This document shows positions 36,708 to 49,331 of a stretch of DNA of 64,000 nt, in pieces. Numbering within the stretch: the stretch's first letter is position 1; every line of letters starts with the position of its first letter. The stretch is taken from the NCBI GenBank assembly GCA_949128115.1, contig OX421967.1, forward strand, positions 27,668,635-27,732,634. The letters run 5' to 3'. Origin of the DNA: Anaspis maculata. Taxonomy: Eukaryota > Arthropoda > Insecta > Coleoptera > Scraptiidae. Below the pieces are notes generated by a model, which made no database searches, had not been told where the DNA came from, and worked only from the letters and a program-made list of their open reading frames with translations. A program made the translations under genes and the position numbers.

Positions 36708-37080
36708 TAGGTTGAAGTCGAAAGATGTCGTAGCGAAAGGACTTGAAATGACCGTTTTTATTTTATCAATTGTTTCTTTTTGGAATACTTAGTTCAAAAA
36801 GTGATATTTATTGTTTTTATCATGTAGGTATGTATTTTTCTTCTTGATTAAGAAAACATAATTAAACATTTTACTGAGATTTTACCCAAGATTTTATTTT
36901 TCTCGCTATTTTTATTTCGCTGCCGCTTACGTTCTTTAAAGTTTTCTACCAACCGGCTTGATAAGCATGTTCTCATGCGAAGTAAGGATGACGTAGGTAA
37001 CTTGCCAAACACAGTGGCACATGACGGTCAGATTACTTTGGTTCGTTGGTCTCCACTTACAGCTGTCTAATCGTGTCTAA

Positions 37081-37225
37081 TGGTGTGATTCTGTAAAGAA
37101 TAGCATTCTATGTATAAACGCTCTGTTATGTGAAAAATTCTCTCAGCCATGCCATTGTCTGTTGTCTAGGCAATAACAGCATAACAGAGCGTTAATGGAA
37201 TGTTATTTTCTAGAGAATCGCACCA
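37081..37225. mobile_element. 145-bp hairpin MITE with TAA duplication (PIF/Harbinger-like)
   Basis: TGGTGTGATTCT and AGAATCGCACCA form the ends, flanked by TAA at 37078-37080 and 37226-37228. The arms pair around AACGCTCTGTTATG and CATAACAGAGCGTT. Confidence 0.75.
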
Positions 37226-37499
37226 TAAGTATCAGTGCTATGGGTTTTGGTCCTTTTTTCGATTTCTATTCAATTTAATACTTATCTGTTGAAACACAGA
37301 AAGGTCTATTTTTATGATTCATAGTTTGAAAACTATTGAAGATTGTTGAGCGATGAAAATTTGATCAATCGGAACTCGGACTGGCATTTTTATCGCATTT
37401 TGGAAAAATCGCTATTAGCCGCACTTTGTCATCCGCCTTGGCGCCTTGTTACGTATCAATCTCCTAAACGAAGAATCGTAGAGCCGTCATTTTTAGCGC

Positions 37500-38535
37500 A
37501 CTTTCCCAAAAAATTGGAAAAAGGCGCTTTTAGCTTCACTTTGTCCGTCCGTCCGTCCGTCCGTCCGTACCCGGGATAACTCCTCAGGAAAAAAAGATAT
37601 CGATGTGATGTAAACGCTGATCAATAGTACATATGTCCAGGATGCGAGCCAGGATGTCAAGTTGGCTTTTGGTTTTTTGTTATTCTGCCGCCATCTTTGA
37701 TCCGCCATTTTGAATTTCTCTAAAAGTGATCCGATTGAGATGAAATTTGCAGGCAATGTGAATCTCATCAAGATCTATCCAATTTGCGACAATCGATGCC
37801 CCGCCGCCATCTTGTATTCTCCATATTGAACACGTTTCGAAGTGATAGAACTAAAATAATTATGCCTTAACGAAAAGAGATATCGATGTGGTGCAAACGC
37901 CAATGGAATGCATACGTGTCCACCATATAAACGTGACCAATGATTTTTGTCATTAGGCTGCCATCTTTGATCCGCGATCGCGAAATTCACAGGCGATGTG
38001 AACTTTATCAAAATACATCCGATTTTGGATAAATGATGCTCTGCCGCCATCTTGGCCGCCATATTGAAATTTCCCTAGAAATTTCTTATCACTCAACGAT
38101 TTTCATGGAGCTTGAGACTCACCTTTGTGTCGTATGATCATTCTTATTCTCCAGCCAAATTTCAACATTCTGCTGCCATCTTCGCCGCCATATTGGAATC
38201 TCTTATAAGTGGAACGATTTTCATGAAACTTGGAACTTGCGTTTGTCTATAGTCGATCATTTTGATTTTTAAGCCAAATATCATAATTCTGACGCTATTT
38301 TGGCCGCCATATTGAAATTTTACCCCAAATAACGGTAGAACCCTAATCAACATCTTGTGTTCACTAATCCTTCAAAAGGGAAGTGCGCTACTGAGCCTCA
38401 TGCCCATGAAGCAAATTCGCTTGTTTCAAACTACTATGATACTAGGAAGTAACTACCCAAGTCAGTGCATAGAAACAAAAAATTTCACCCAAACATCCGC
38501 CGTCTTCGGCCGCTATATTGAAGTTCTTAATTATT
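37500..38535. repeat. Degenerate tandem repeat with recurring CCGCCAT motifs, plus a GTCC microsatellite
   Basis: About six to eight diverged units of roughly 110-150 bp recur, each with a CGCCATCTTGGCCGCCATAT-like segment (37690, 37800, 37970, 38043, 38173, 38298, 38500). A GTCC run lies at 37542-37568. The plus and minus open frames crossing the tract are not supported. Confidence 0.7.
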
Positions 38536-38539
38536 AACC

Positions 38540-39035
38540 AATTTTCATTGAAACTCATTGAGTTCTATTAGGTGTTCTCAAACTTTTGGCCTTTGTTCCG
38601 TCACTTTTTCATTTAAAGAAGCTATGGAATCGTATGGAATTTTCATTGCCAGTGTTGTTTTCAAATGCAAATGCATCTCGGGCAACCACTAGGTAGGTAC
38701 ACTCGGACATTCAAGTTGGAATAATAATTTTGGTGAGCCAAATCGAGTTCAGAATCAAAGAATGGAACGTCAATTGTCAAAAAAAGAGCAGCGAGAACGG
38801 GTTGGGGAGTGGTTACCAATACCATGCATGGCGACAGGAGAAGAAAATGAGCGATGTTCAAGTGCGAAAATGGAATAGTTGACGTAAGTAAATCGCATTC
38901 TTCCGTACCTAGATGACCTAGATCTACTCAAAATTGCAGAAGGAAGAGAATGGTGGTAGAATCGTCACTGTGAAATTTGCGGCTTTGGGTCCCTTTTATG
39001 ACACGCTCACCGAATTTGGTTTGTACGTTCTGTAC
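38540..39035. other. No feature recognised
   Basis: Unique-looking DNA between the CCGCCAT repeat tract and the SINE. No supported gene. Confidence 0.5.
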
Positions 39036-39038
39036 GAC

Positions 39039-39175
39039 GGCCCCGTGGCGCAGGCGGTTCTGTGACTGCCTGCGGTGCAGGAGGCCCCGGGTTCGATTCC
39101 CGGTGGAAAGTCTGGGTGTTGTGTTGTCCAAAATGGCACTTTTCTATGTAAACAATTATTATGAAATGAATAAAC
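39039..39175 (+). repeat. tRNA-derived SINE
   Basis: A tRNA-like head (about 39039-39110) has an A box (TGGCGCAGGCGG) and a perfect B box (GGTTCGATTCC). The acceptor ends GGCCCCG and GGAAAG do not pair and the anticodon stem has a mismatch, so it is not a working tRNA gene. A short unrelated tail (to about 39175) follows. Confidence 0.65.
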
Positions 39176-39719
39176 GGGCAAAACTCCTATGGCAAAAAGC
39201 CGATAAGGAGAAAAAGATTTTTTTTTCAAATACGCAATCTGTACCTAAAAAAAAACATTGACGCTCTCTTCCACCCTGGCAAAATACTTACCCAGGATCC
39301 AAAAATTACAAAAACTGTGTCATTCACTCTCCACTTCCCGAATAATAGTTTTAATGTTTTACTCGATCGTACATAAGCACTCAAAGATGCACTTAACCAG
39401 TTCAGCTGATGAACTGTAGAGTCGTAGATTATGTTGTAAGTCGTGCCTATGTGGTAGAGTCCCGGTCCCGCTCCCGCACCCCGCACCAACCATGTGTGAT
39501 TAACTATTAACACTAAACATCCTAACACTTATTTCCAATCCAATGTTCACAGAATGCACGCCAGCGCCACGCACATCCACATTACCTACCGACCGCCGCC
39601 TCTAGTTCTTCGAGAAACTTTCTGTTGGAGTGTTACTGGCCCCGTTAGCCGTTGGCCGCACTATTTTTGAGGTTATCAAGGTTGAGGTATGACATGTCAC
39701 TGTCAATGTCAAATGTCAC

Positions 39720-40860
39720 TTTGTTACGATCGTAGTTACGTTGTGATGATGTTGACAGTTATGAACATTTTCGCGAGTAAATGTAATGATGAGAGCACAA
39801 ACGATCGATGAGAGCGGCAATCGCGCCATGTTGTTCAACTGTCACATCACTACTCTCATCAGAACCGGAAGCAACAACATTAGGCAATTTTTCGCGAGCG
39901 CTCGTAATTACGATCGTAGTTACGTTGTTGTAATGATGTTGACAGTTATGAACGTTCTCGCGAGTAAATGTAATGATGAGAGCGGGAATCGCGCCGTGTT
40001 GTTTTACTGTCACATCACTACTCTCATCAGGAGCAACATCATTACAATGTCAACAGTGTCAATCGTGAAATGTACGATCACAGTGTACGATATACGTCAA
40101 AACTGTTGGGAGTATCCCACTGCCTGACCTAAACAAGAAGTTTCCATTCGAAAAGCTGCACCCCAGCAGGTTCATAATATCTGAACTGAACGGTAATCGT
40201 TACGTTTTGGTTGACTTGTAAATAAAATTTACCTTGAAATGACTTGATGTTATGACGATGCCTATTTTCGCGACTCGCCAAGTGACATTATTGACAGTCA
40301 CTTCTCGTAGTTACATGACATTTCTATCATCATTACTGCAAGTATCTACAAAGGTTTCGCGAAAAATTCCCTATTACAATGTCAACAGTGTCAATCGTCA
40401 AATGTACGTCAAAACTAGGGAGTTTTTCCCGAAACCTTCGTAGATATTTGCGGTAATGGTAATAATGATAGAAATGTCATGTAATTACGAGAAGAGACTG
40501 TCAATAATGTCACTTGGCGACTCCTAAAAATGGGCATCGTCATCATAACATCAAGCGTACTTCTAAGGCACAGAGCCCAAGGTAAATTTTATTTACAAGC
40601 CAAAACGTAACGATTACCGTTCAGTTCAGATATGAACCTGGAGGGTCCACCTTTTCGGATGGTGACTCCTTTGTTCAGGTCAGGCAGTGGGATATATACT
40701 TCCGACAGTTTTAACTTAAACGTACATTTGACGATTGACACTGTTAATGAGAGTAGTGATGTGACAGTTAAACAGCATGGCGCGATTGCCGCTATCATCA
40801 TTACATTTACTTGCGAAAACGTTCATAAACTGTCAACATCATTACAACGTAACTACCGGC
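39720..40860. repeat. Compound palindrome with direct repeats
   Basis: Near 39770-39860 and 39955-40030, CGCGAGTAAATGTAATGATG and CTGTCACATCACTACTCTCA occur twice in direct orientation, then once inverted near 40745-40820. The core 40060-40395 (CAACAGTGTCAATCGT, AACGGTAATCGTTACGTTTT, ATGACGATGCC) is mirrored at 40395-40740. This is a foldback with partial internal duplication. Confidence 0.65.
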
Positions 40861-40869
40861 TCGATACCA

Positions 40870-41720
40870 AGTTGGGGTTGAGACCGCCGTAAGTCCGCGA
40901 AGTGCGCACGCATCTGTCTCTCTTTTCTGAAAAGGTCCATTACGACATAGAGTTACGAGCACCCGCGAAAAATTGCCTGTTGTTTCCACTGTTTCCCACT
41001 ACCCCGCTAGTTACTTACCTGTCAAATCTAGTGATTTTGTTCGATGCTGGGCTGTTGTTAGCAACCGGTTGACGGTTGTTAAGTATGTAAATTTAACGAG
41101 CAAAAAAGTGTGGCTTCTTCTCTTCTTTATCTGCATCTGATGAGGTGATGAGGTAAGTCTATTTTACATTTTCTAGCTGCATGTTGTCTGGCTGGCTGTG
41201 CCATGCATAATCGCATAAGCAATTGACACTTCTGGCGTTGAACTGGTCTGAGGGGACAGCCATAAGCCATATAGACGTAAAATACAAGTCACCTTTGAAC
41301 CTTTGAGCTATTCTACCGAAAAAAGTGAGAATAAGCAAGCAGTAAGCCCTACTAGTCCTGGACTCCTGGACCCTGAACTCCTGGGCCCTGGGCCGTCCTA
41401 GTTGGTAGCAATTTAGCACCTGAGCCCCAGATAGATATATTTGGTGTCCTTTTTTACCTAAAAGTGCTCTTCCGGAGTAAGAGTAGGCGAGTAGGTACCT
41501 AGCTTCCTAGCTAACGAGCATTCAACCGTTGATCACAATCAATGCCGATTCCCGAATCCCAATTCCCATTGGCTGGTTCTGGTTCAAGAACTGACGTCAA
41601 GTTAGAATCATATAGTCAGGTACCGTAGGTTTGAAAAACTAATCCCGTGGGCTCCTTCATGGAGGCGGCAAGAGACCTTTTTTTTATAGTCCTATATGTG
41701 GCGATACCGAAATGTTTTGC
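40870..41720. other. No feature recognised
   Basis: No supported gene or clear repeat was seen. CCTGGACTCCTGGACCCTGA-like short direct repeats lie near 41360. Confidence 0.5.
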
Positions 41721-41721
41721 T

Positions 41722-42144
41722 GGAGGGCCGCCGACAGCTTCGCCGGGCCCCGATGTTGGATGTCACTTGCGGGCCCCCCTTTATTAGAAAATGATTTGAG
41801 TCCGCGAGCGGAGCGAGCCCAATGACTTCGCAGGCGAGATTTTTTTTGATAATAATAATAATAATGATGATGATAACAATAGGTATTTTCCATCACCAAA
41901 ACAGTAGCTTGTTTGTGAATTTCGTCTTCTGCTGTGCAAAATTGATTTTTCTTTAAATCTGTAACATATTAAGTAGTAAAAGGTAGACAGTAAAAAAAAA
42001 TAGGATTTTGTTTCTGGTTATTTAACTTTTTACTTTTTTCTTAGTGAGCTAGAAAGAAAAAAATTAACTCAAGCTCACGGCCCCCCTACGGTGCTCCGGG
42101 CCCCGGTGATATATCACCTTCTGAACCACCCTCTCGGCGGCACT
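41722..42144. mobile_element. hAT-like element with CCGCCGAGAG-type ends
   Basis: GGGCCGCCGACAG at the left pairs with CTCTCGGCGGCAC at the right. Both ends have GGGCCCC blocks, and near-matching TTGCTG flanks suggest a short target duplication. It appears to have inserted in a copy of the 42-43 kb repeat. Confidence 0.55.
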
Positions 42145-43110
42145 GTTGCTGCCACTTTCAAAATGGCGGCCATTTGTTTCCGGTGACATTTGTTTGGACC
42201 TATCTAACATATTTCATTCTCACCCGATTTGAATTTTTTTTCTTTTTTCGAAATACGTGAATTCATATTCTCTATCCACTGCTTTCATTGGTTATTATAT
42301 CAATCTGTTTGACCAGAATTAGGAGAAAACTGGAAATTGTTGAGTATTACTTTTAGTACCTACTATAGGTTTCTCGACTGTTTCTCAATCTAATTCAAGT
42401 TGTATTGATCTTAACAGCATCGAAAATTGTTATTACTTTTAGTACTATAGGTTTCTCGACTGTTTCTCAACCTGATTCAAGTTGTATTGATCTTAACAGC
42501 ATCTATAATAAATGAAGTTCAATAAAAACTCAGCTTGCAGATGCGGAAAAAATGATGGCTACAAGTGATACAGTGGCAGTGGGAAAAAAAGAGCGATATA
42601 CACGAAAAATGCCTCGAAAAATGCTAAAGTAAGGAAGTAAAGTGCCGTGTCTTTGTTTAGGAAGTAGGTATGCCTGTGTGATTTTTAAGTTACTTCTTTT
42701 TTGGCATATGGAGACACCGAAATGCATTGGTAACAGTTTCAAAATGGCGTCGTTCCAAAATGACTGCAAATTGATTTTGGTAATATGGATTCACACTCAA
42801 CTTACGTCTATTTTCGCTCGACTCAAACCGATTTGAATGTTCTTTCCTTGGTGTATGGAACATTATGAATTTTTCTATTTGCTATTGTCCGAAATTTGCA
42901 TGTGTGCCAAATAGATTTTCCAAAAAGTGAAAAAAAAACTAAAGAATCTGATTTTTACGATCCCTATTGCCTCAGGTGCCGTGTGCTTCCCTGTAAGAAG
43001 CATGCCAGGCAAATATTTTTTAAATTATTCTTATATGTATGTATGAAGTTACCGAAATGCCTTGTTGGTGCCACTTTGAAAATGGCAGCGTGCCGATTTG
43101 GCGGCCACCT
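42144..43110. repeat. Three diverged copies of a repeat with ACCGAAATG and TTTCAAAATGGCG blocks
   Basis: ACCGAAATGC..TTG..CACTTTCAAAATGGC-type blocks occur at about 41705/42150, 42714 and 43050, a spacing of a few hundred bases. Open frames over them are not supported. Confidence 0.55.
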
Positions 43111-43738
43111 AAACTTTGATAAGATGTGTTCAACTGTTCAATAATGCAAAAATTCCAACTCGATAACCAAAAGAGTTGGAGTGATGGAAGTCACCAGGTA
43201 GATTTACAATGTAATGCTTGCTAAGATTAAACAAACCGCTTCTTCATATCCATATCTTTCTTGAGTCGTTTTTGATAAATCCTGAAATTAGTGGTCAGTT
43301 GCATTAAAATTGACATTTTTTAATGTCATTTTTAATTCCCCCCCCCCCCCCTTCTCGTTTTTCATTTGTTATTCCTATCAAGCGTCTTATTTCACATTTT
43401 TTACATCTCCTGTGTTTTTTAGAAGGTTGATAGTTTGAGAGATGATTCGGATTTTCAAAAAAATTAACGCAGATTTTATCAATTAAACTAGCGTGAAATG
43501 AAAGTCAACTAATTCTAACGACAACCAACGTCAAAGTGACTTAGACAGATGATTTGGAAGAGGATTCAGAATTCCAATTTACCTAGAAAATTTTACCACA
43601 TTTTATTTTTCAGCATACGCAGCATGGACATTTCACAGTTTTTTTTTTCCAGACAAACGGATTGTTGATAGGTACTAAGTATTCATTACTCCAAATCTAT
43701 ACTGCAAATTTCAAATTGGCGACTTTTTCTGTGCCACA

Positions 43739-45935
43739 TTAAACGTTACAAGGAGCTAGAATGGCATCAAAGAACTGAAGATTGGCCATCCTCGTGTCAG
43801 GATTCTTGCATTTTTTGTTGACTTGGTGAACTAAGCAACTCTTCAAGTCATTTCCAGTGCTGCAAAAAATTAAAACTTATCGGAAAATTCCCACCTTCAC
43901 GGAACTTACGAGCAGATTTGGTTTTTAGTTGGTATTTCTTTTTCACTGAATTTCCCAACCGAGGCTTCCAAGTTTGCCCAGCATTCTCGGAGGGTCTGGT
44001 CATCTTCATCTTCAAAGTCGTAGACACAACCATTCGAGAGCTCTGCAAATTGGAATATTAGGCTAATTATTCAAGAGACTAACAATTTTGATTTGAAGTT
44101 GACATTGTTGTCAAAATATTCATTTGAAGTTGACATTGGTGTCAAAATATTTAATAGTTTAGCCAGTGCAGCCTTTCAGTTGATGAAGATTTGGTTTCCA
44201 AACACAACTGCGAACGGATTTTTTTTTCAGATGACGCGACACAACTGATGACTGACATTGTTAAGGTGTTGCAGGTAGATTTGGAACACATTATCTTCAT
44301 AAGTAATACAAGGAGGAACAACAAAAATGAAGAAAATAGAGGGAAAAAATGCTCACCGAAAATAAGTTCTCCACTTTGTTTGCAAATGTAATCAAACGTC
44401 GACATCATACTTCTGACAACAGCTTCCGGTAGACTCTTGGATTCTTCTGGTAAACAATCTTCGGCTACTTTGATGATAGGCATTGTGCAATTGAGGGTGT
44501 AAGATCTGACAGCTGTACAGATTGTTATGTCATCTGGAATGGTCCCTAAGCATTCTAAAACTGCACCTACAGATGCCTGAAATATGGATCAAGGAAATAA
44601 AACAGTCTTGAATGAGAAAAGCTAAGAAAAAAAGGAATAACTTTGAATGCCCAAGGAACAGAAGATAGAACAGAGAACAAAAATATGGCGTTCAAGAACG
44701 TGATAATCACGGAAACAAAATCACCAGAGACAACGAAAGAGCTGAAAATAAAAAAAAATCCATTGTGTGCTCGTAGTGAAGTTGCTGATAGAGTGAATGT
44801 CCTTGTCTCTCCACAGTGTTTATTTTGATAATATGTTAGGGCCACTTTCAAAAATCTGAAAGTAAATATGAATACATAAAAGTGGAAAGATAATTGTAGA
44901 TAAAAGGTTTATTATTTCAGGGCTAGAACTCGAGTAACATATTATAAAAATATACAGTGTGGAGAGACGGAGGAATTGGTATGAATAAAACGTAGCATCT
45001 GCTGCTACTAGAAGTAGATACCCCGGTAGAGAATACTCCATATTCTAGCCCCGCTACATAGAAATACTGCAAATCGTAGTATTTGCTCCAATAAATCGGA
45101 GTACCTATTACGACTTGAAATAACTGCTGTAGCAAATATTTCGCTTTTTTCAAAGCTGGCTCGGAAGTGACTTCCCTGCTTTAGCGAAAATATAAAAATT
45201 ACTACAAAGGAAGTACCATGCGATCAACAAAATTCAGAATTGAGGTAGGCTGTGACCTGGTCAAATTTCAGGATGTCAAGCTACTTTCGGCCAGAGCACA
45301 GCCTACCCCAATTCCGAATTTTGTTGAACGCATGGTAGAACATTCAATGCACGCGAATCTCAACGCGAATATAGGAAAATAATATTAGCTGTGAAGAACT
45401 TCACTATTACTCCTGTTCCTAAATCGCGATGTCAATTTTCTAAAAAAGAAATCTGTAGAAGTCATGATTGACAAATCCATTATAGCTTCGACGCATTAGA
45501 TATCCTTTAGCTGCGCTTCAAGATTGAGCTTGCATAACATTTAATGCTTCATTTTATTCATACTTCTCAAGGACTTTTATTCTGAAAAGCTAAAAGGTGA
45601 TTTAGTGGAAAGACGGGACAAGTTTCAGAGTGTAGGTACTAAAAATCAAACATTTACAACAAGGTTTTCTGAAGCATCCTTGCAAAAGTCATCGATCATA
45701 TTTTTGGCTTGCTCCAATTGTTTAAAGCCCTCTGTCTTGATGACGTCAAAGAACTCTTCACTCGAAGAAGAACTGTCACATTTCACATCAAGCAGAACTG
45801 CAATATTATTCAAGACAAGATGTTCACGAATTATGACGAAAATCCGCCGCATTTCATATTTACATCCAAATTTATACATGCATATCGGTACTTACTGTAG
45901 CAAAGAATTAACGAGATTAGAACCAGATACTTCAT
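43739..45935 (-). CDS. Secreted DUF1397-type protein (27 kDa hemolymph glycoprotein-like), paralog B, five exons
   Basis: Exons are 45935-45896, 45797-45658, 44576-44357, 44042-43910 and 43859-43739, with intron phases 1, 0, 1 and 2, giving 217 residues. Exon 3 is 220 nt, exactly as in paralog A, and by hand about 40 of its 73 residues match paralog A. All twelve cysteines of A are present, plus one extra near the N-terminus (LLDVKCDSSSSSEE). The signal peptide begins MKYLVLISLILCY. The protein should be secreted, probably into hemolymph like other family members, but its role is unknown. A serine run directly after the signal region is the clearest difference from A. An AATAAA lies downstream of the stop, on the minus strand at 43607-43602. 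No inactivating change was found in any exon, so this looks like a functional gene. Confidence 0.82.
45214..45337. mobile_element. Short hairpin MITE
   Basis: TACCATGCGATCAACAAAAT and complement (ATTTTGTTGAACGCATGGTA) are the ends, with pairing AGGTAGGCTGTG and CACAGCCTACC inside. A similar half occurs near 35670 (CCGAATTGGGGTAGGCTGTG). Confidence 0.7.
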
Positions 45936-45996
45936 TTTGAATCATTCAGTTCAGAGGAAAATGGCCAAACACTTTCTTTCGCTTTGTGCAGGTGCG

Positions 45997-46004
45997 TATT
46001 TATA
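45997..46004 (-). promoter_or_regulatory. TATA box of DUF1397-type gene B
   Basis: TATAAATA reads on the minus strand about 62 bases upstream of the start codon at 45935. This is similar in sequence and distance to the TATA box of the paralog at 3.6 kb, so the promoter type appears to be shared by the two genes. Confidence 0.65.
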
Positions 46005-46346
46005 AGTGTGTATGAAGTGAGTTTCACCTGATACTGATGCTGTCGAGGAAAAAAGTGTTGAGAATTAAAGCGGACAATACAGGAAAAGCACAATGGCAAA
46101 ACAAGTAATTTTTAATCAATTAGTCCGCTGATCTGAATCTGTCCCAGAGGAAGGACAAATGCGAAATTATTTGTATTTATCTACATCAAGGTTTAGGTCA
46201 GCAGAATATTTTAATTACTTATCATTATTGTTGCTGCATTAAGATAAAAATTGTTTTCGTGGAACCCACAGTGGAACCGCGATAAATATTGAAACGATTG
46301 GAAACAAGAAACAGTCATTTTTGTTTGGCTCAATGAAGAGCGCTCT

Positions 46347-46727
46347 ACAGGGTGTTACACTTTTTTGTGTATATTTAAGGAGATCGTAGAGCATTAAAAA
46401 ATAAGTACACTTCCTCGAATAAATTGATACGCGGACACGCATTATAACGCAGATAGAGGCTTTCAAAGTTGGGTTTTAAAAATGTTGTTTTTTTCGTTAT
46501 ACATAATATCAAATCAAACTACTGGATTTCGACAAAATTTGGTACACAAAGTAAGTTAATCCATACCTACAGGCTGGTCACATTGACTTTTGTCATATTT
46601 GTGAAAAGAACATTTCTCAGTTTTAATCAATTTTTTAAATTTTTCATTCATCAATTTTTTTGGCGAGAGTATCCATTTCTCGATGCTCTACTGTCTTCAC
46701 AAAAAAATGTTAGACACCGTGTATACA
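46347..46727. mobile_element. Decayed MITE, CAGGGTGTTACAC type
   Basis: CAGGGTGTTACACTTTTTTG at the left and CACAAAAAAATGTTAGACACCGTG at the right are inverted, and GATCGTAGAGCAT pairs loosely with CGATGCTCTAC. TA lies next to both ends. Confidence 0.55.
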
Positions 46728-47499
46728 GTGTGCTCGAGGTCTTGTGTTAAAAAAATTAAACTGGTTAAAAAGGGTCATGAATAAATGTTTTGTCGGTGAA
46801 ATTTTTCGAAAAATTGCAGTTCCAAACGAAATCATCCGGCTTTAAAGATTATTTTTTCTTTGTTTTTAAAAATTTTTATTTCATAATCAGCAGAATAAGT
46901 AACTGAGCCTTAATTTGTCTTTAGTTATCAGCTAGCGGGCATTCTACTTACCTTCCAAATTTTTGAATAAAACTCTTCAGTTATCCCATCTCAAATTAAG
47001 TCTGTTACTTCGACCGTTAAGGAAAACTAAATTCACAAAACAAAAAAAATTTAAATTCAAAGCTGAACAATTTCGTTAGAACCAACATATTTCCAAAAAT
47101 TATCACTCCTGAAGCATCCATCAATTCACAACCCTTTATAACCAGTTAGATTTTCTACCCCACGACTTCAAAACCCTGTAGAGTGCGCATACATAATTTT
47201 TACATTGTCTTGTATTCATAAGATTTCCTTTTGCTGTTGAACAATTAACCTTATTATCACTACTTAATAGTTCAGGAACATGAAAGTGGTATTTTTTTCT
47301 TCGAGATCTTGTAAAAAATTAAAAATGTTTGGACAGGTCAAATTATGATTTTGATCAACTATGGCGTCTTCCCAAAATTTCTATTTTTCTATCCCCTCCT
47401 ATTTTAGGGCCACGATGTCGTCACCATTTTGTGGAAAAATGACGACCCCAATTATTGTGACAGATGTGGGTAGACGGTCAAAGTGTGTTTTCAATATTG
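46728..47499. other. No feature recognised
   Basis: AT-rich DNA without exon-like frames or inverted repeats. Confidence 0.5.
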
Positions 47500-49130
47500 C
47501 ACGTCTGTACCTGTAATCAATTCCACGGCTTTCTTCATCAGAGCAAGCTGTGGAAAAAATGTGTTGTGCTGGTGCGAATGGTATACGATGACGACTTGAT
47601 GGCAGCTAGTTGTCTTTTTCATGTGGCACTTGTCACCGTGTCGAGGCGTCATGTACGCGAAAGTGAAAATTTTCGAGCATACACCAGGAACCGTGAGTTT
47701 CTTGGGAGAATGCTTTGCAGTGTGGACGATAAGGGGCATTGTCCTTACTGGTTGATGAGTCTCCGCCAATAAGGTTATTAGGTTTTTCCAGCCACTGAGA
47801 AAATGATGCCGAAAGTCTGCAATGCCGTGAAGGAATGGAATGTAAATACCAACTGCCCAAGAGTAAACTTATCTTTCAGATGGACAATATTGACAGTAAT
47901 TTATGGAGTTGAACTGTACGAGACGAGGCTTGTGCTTGAGTACCAACACTGTGTTGTGTATCTCCTGTACCTGGGTATGTATCCTCATACCTGATGGCTG
48001 ATAAGCTGATGAAGGTCGTATTCACTACTCAGTGATGTGCATCAGAAGATGGAGCCTCTGGGCGATGGGTCTTTTCATCCGAGTACTGCCGATCTTCGGC
48101 TTTATTAGTGGCCGGCAGAAACCTAACAACCTTGGCGGAGACCCACCAACCAGTAAGGACAATGTCCCTTATCGTCCACACTGCAAGGCACTCAAATGAA
48201 ACTCACGATTCCTTGCGTGTGCTCGAAAATTTTCATGACCCCTCAACACGGTTACAAGTTTCAGTAGTGCCGGATTAACGTATTTGCCGCGCCTAGGCCT
48301 GTCTCAAATTTGCCGTCCCCCCTCTAGCGAGCAAACCATACAAACGCAGGTTTACCGGTGACAATAAACTCTTTTTTAACGAGAGTTTTTGTTAAGTTTC
48401 TGAATAATTGCACAAACATATCACAAAGATCAAAATTCAGAATACAAAACTTGAAAAAGATTAAAAACCACACTCGTCTACGATTTTTTTCCCACGTGGG
48501 ACAATCTGATGAGTTGATGAATTGAAAAAAACAAGATGATTTTATTTAAATTTGTTGAATGGCTGGTTCCTATGCAAGGGCTGCCAGTTTTATTTCAATT
48601 GTTTAGACTGACACATTGTTTTAATCCTTTTTTGTCTCTAAAATGCCCTTGAGCACTTCCTTTTGCATGAAAAAATAATTATAATTCGAATTTGCCACGC
48701 CACGCCCACCGCACCGCACTAGCTATGTTTTGAATTTTGAAGAGGCCAGGAAATACCGAGGCACTGAGAGAGAAAACCGATATACCCGTCATTTAGCTGC
48801 GCCTCTCTCGTCAGCATCCAGGCTCTTTAGTAATGCTGCACTGACACTGACATGTAGCAGTGTTTTAAATTTTTTAAAAAAAGTAACCTACCTTTGACGA
48901 CCAAAGAAATTCATTTTCGCAATAAAAGTATCATTAAAAACAAATGCTCTGATTCTGTTGCTCCCGAAATTTTGCTGTCCTAGGTCCCGGCCTCGTTGGC
49001 CTAGGCGTTAATTCGACACTTGTGTCAGTGTGTCACTTTGAAAATTACACATGTAGACAACTAGCTGCCATCAACTCGTCATTGTATCATTCGTACCAAC
49101 ACAACACATTTTTTCCATAGCTTGCTCTAA
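47500..49130. mobile_element. Foldback element interrupted by a second element
   Basis: Blocks in 47520-47790 (GCAGTGTGGACGATAAGGGG, GATGGCAGCTAGTTGTC, GCAAGCTGTGGAAAAAATGT) reappear inverted at 48110-48235 and 49020-49130. The inserted element at 48266-49021 separates the two parts of the right arm. Confidence 0.65.
48266..49021. mobile_element. hAT-like MITE inside the 47.5 kb foldback
   Basis: AGTGCCGGATTAACG and CGTTAATTCGACACT form the ends. They are flanked by a 7-of-8 matching duplication (GTTTCAGT at 48258-48265, GTGTCAGT at 49022-49029). GCCTAGGC blocks lie near each end. Confidence 0.65.
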
Positions 49131-49170
49131 TGAATTATACTAGGTACAGTTGGGAGCGAAATGATTTATA

Positions 49171-49331
49171 CGGCACCGCTAGGCAGTCGGCTGGATTTTA
49201 GAAATGCTAGCTGTTAGGATCATTCTTGAGTGCCAGTTTTGATTACGACCAATCTCTCATCAAAACTGGCATTCAAGGACAATCCAAGCAGCTAACATTT
49301 CTGAAATCCAGCCGACTTCCTAGCGGTGCCG
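49171..49331. mobile_element. 161-bp TA-flanked hairpin MITE
   Basis: CGGCACCGCTAGGCAGTCGG and complement are flanked by TA on both sides. The arms pair almost to the centre. Confidence 0.8.

Noticed and set aside
39039..39110. Functional tRNA gene
   Set aside because: The acceptor strands do not pair and the anticodon stem is imperfect. A SINE head fits better.
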